A stretch of 5,456 nt of DNA. Origin: Bacillota bacterium (lineage in GTDB: Bacteria > Bacillota_E > JAJZYS01 > JAILZS01). Shown here piece after piece: positions 4,155 to 5,456 of the stretch; the first letter of the stretch is position 1; each line of letters starts with the position of its first letter. Below the pieces are notes generated by a model, which saw only the letters and a list, made by a program, of their open reading frames with translations, was not told the DNA's origin and did no database searches. A program made the translations under genes and the position numbers. The stretch spans positions 1 to 5,456 of the forward strand of contig JAKASY010000178.1 of the NCBI GenBank assembly GCA_021817625.1, given 5' to 3'.

Positions 4155-5456
4155 GTGGCGCCAGTTACCGGTGGCTCGGACGGTGATGTGACGGCAACCT
4201 TCGGCCATGTGCCGGCAGCCGCCGGGCGCGGACAGCGCATCGGCCCGGTGGAGCGACAGGTAGAGGTGGCGGCGACGCTCGTGCTCGCGCCGCGGGACCG
4301 CTCCGGTCTGGTCGCCAAGGCCCAGGGCGCAATCGGCTTCCGGCGGGCCGACGTGGACGCCGTTCACCGGCCCGACGCCGCCACCCTGCGGCGGGTTCTC
4401 GCCTGGTGCGACTCACGCGGTCTCACCGCCGAGGTCGGCGGCGACGGCTACTTCGTGGAGGCGCGTGGCCCGGTCGCGGACGTGGAGGCAGCGTTTTCCA
4501 CCCGCCTCGACACGTACGCCGTGGGCCGCGTGCGCGGGCGGGCGGTGCGCGTCGAGCCGCAGCTGCCGGCCCAGGTCGCCGGGGACGTCGTGGCGGTGCT
4601 GGGCCTGAACGACCTCGCGCGCCCCTGGCGCGGCCGTCCGCAGCGGCCGGGCGGCGCGGCCGGGGGCACGGGGCCGGCAGCGGGCGCGGGCTACCTGCCG
4701 GCCGAGATCGCGCGTGCCTACGGCCTGCCCGAGCCACGCAGCGGCCTCGACGGCAAGGGTGAGACGGCCGTCGTGTTCGAGTTCGGGAGCGGCTTTCAGG
4801 ACGCGGACCTCGCGACCTTCTGGCAGCAGGCCCGGGTGGAGGGGCCGCGGGTCTCCCGCCTCTGGGCCCTCGCGCCGGGTCAGGTCGAGCCGCCCCCGCC
4901 GGCCGCCGCAGCGGACGTCGAGGCCACCGCCGATGTGGAGTGGCTGGGCGCTCTGGCGCCGGGCGCGCGCGTCGTGGCCGTGAATGCCGTGGCCGGTCAG
5001 ACCAGCGTGACCTTCGCGCAGGCCCTGGCGCGCGCCCTCGCGGTGGCGCTGCGGCTTAAGCCGACGCCGGCGGTGATCTCCATCAGCTATGGCGACGCCG
5101 AGGCGTTCTTCGCCCCGTCCGAGCTCCTGGCGCTCGACCTCCTGTTCGCGCGCGCCGCTGCGATGGGCACCGTGGTCGTGGCCGCGTCGGGCGACAGCGG
5201 CGCGTACGGGGTGCCGGTGCCCGTGGGAGCGCTCGAGTGCGTGGACGCGCCGGCCTGCCTGACCCACGTGCTCGCGGTCGGCGGCACGCGTCTTGAGCTC
5301 CAGGACGGGGTCGTGGCGCGAGAGCTCGGCTGGTCGAACAGCGGCGGTACGGGCGCCTCCGGCGGCGGCCTCAGCGCGGTCTTCGCCACCCCGGAGTGGC
5401 AGGACGCCGACGCGGTGGCGAAGGCGACCGGGGGCGGGCAGGGGAGGGGCGTGAGA
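4155..5456 (+). CDS. Pro-kumamolisin / sedolisin (S53) serine-carboxyl protease, N-terminal part
   Basis: Sedolisins are subtilisin-fold endopeptidases that work at acid pH with a Ser-Glu-Asp triad and are made as self-cleaving precursors. The 434 codons present hold an N-terminal leader (about 1-31), a pro-kumamolisin activation domain (about 32-152, ending VAVLGLNDLARPW), a Gly/Pro/Ala-rich linker (about 159-179) where the propeptide would be cut, and most of the catalytic domain from GYLPAEIARAYGLP onward. The catalytic pair is present as E-x3-D: Glu256 and Asp260 (VEATADVEW), followed by GALAPGARV. The oxyanion-hole Asp347 lies in AASGDSG. Glu209 in FEFGSGF and Tyr312 in ISYGD correspond to Glu32 and Trp129 of kumamolisin. 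The catalytic Ser (SGTS-type motif) and calcium site lie beyond the right edge; the last residues GQGRGVR lead into the usual PDVAADADP region. The leader is not hydrophobic, so no classical signal peptide is seen. Cys362 and Cys368 replace part of the usual DFPASSP segment. Its 88-base separation from the upstream gene suggests its own transcript. Confidence 0.93.
   Translation, partial: MAPVTGGSDGDVTATFGHVPAAAGRGQRIGPVERQVEVAATLVLAPRDRSGLVAKAQGAIGFRRADVDAVHRPDAATLRRVLAWCDSRGLTAEVGGDGYFVEARGPVADVEAAFSTRLDTYAVGRVRGRAVRVEPQLPAQVAGDVVAVLGLNDLARPWRGRPQRPGGAAGGTGPAAGAGYLPAEIARAYGLPEPRSGLDGKGETAVVFEFGSGFQDADLATFWQQARVEGPRVSRLWALAPGQVEPPPPAAAADVEATADVEWLGALAPGARVVAVNAVAGQTSVTFAQALARALAVALRLKPTPAVISISYGDAEAFFAPSELLALDLLFARAAAMGTVVVAASGDSGAYGVPVPVGALECVDAPACLTHVLAVGGTRLELQDGVVARELGWSNSGGTGASGGGLSAVFATPEWQDADAVAKATGGGQGRGVR

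Noticed and set aside
4413..5267. Minus-strand 284-residue open frame opposite the protease
   Set aside because: His/Arg/Gly-rich shadow of the sedolisin reading frame, without recognisable domains.

Overview
This window is a piece of a very GC-rich bacterial chromosome with ordinary single-copy genes. I see no transposase, integrase, CRISPR array, tRNA or rRNA, and no clearly undescribed system. The host cannot be named from the sequence. Purine-rich ribosome binding sites (two copies of GGGAGG, one AAGGGGGG), preferred GTG starts, a branched-chain aminotransferase of the YGDGVFEGIRAY type and a sedolisin-type acid protease together fit a high-GC, possibly thermophilic Gram-positive lineage (Symbiobacterium- or Thermaerobacter-like). 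They would also fit several other high-GC phyla, so this is only a guess.

Layout: (1) positions 2-124, + strand, the C-terminal end of a small charged protein that runs off the left edge, or possibly a complete 38-residue peptide. (2) Positions 176-1421, - strand, a tight two-gene unit read right to left: a DUF1028 protein (putative Ntn-hydrolase fold), then after 4 bases an unrecognised 192-residue protein. (3) Positions 1422-1492, a 71-base divergent gap that must hold the starts of both transcription units. (4) Positions 1493-4066, + strand, a compact three-gene run: an EamA/DMT-family transporter, a branched-chain amino acid aminotransferase (IlvE) and a class I SAM-dependent methyltransferase, with gaps of 23 bases (or a 4-base overlap, depending on the IlvE start) and 1 base. 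(5) Positions 4067-4154, an 88-base gap with two short GC hairpins. (6) Positions 4155-5456, + strand, the N-terminal 434 codons of a pro-kumamolisin/sedolisin (S53) protease that runs off the right edge before its catalytic serine.

How the parts may work together: the transporter-aminotransferase-methyltransferase order suggests co-expression, with transamination of Leu/Ile/Val and movement of a small metabolite across the membrane. No shared pathway can be proved from sequence. The protease looks like a separate unit. The points most worth a second look are the unrecognised partner of the divergent DUF1028 protein, the departure of the sedolisin from the family's PASSP-type segment with two closely spaced cysteines, and the lack of an obvious signal peptide on that protease.
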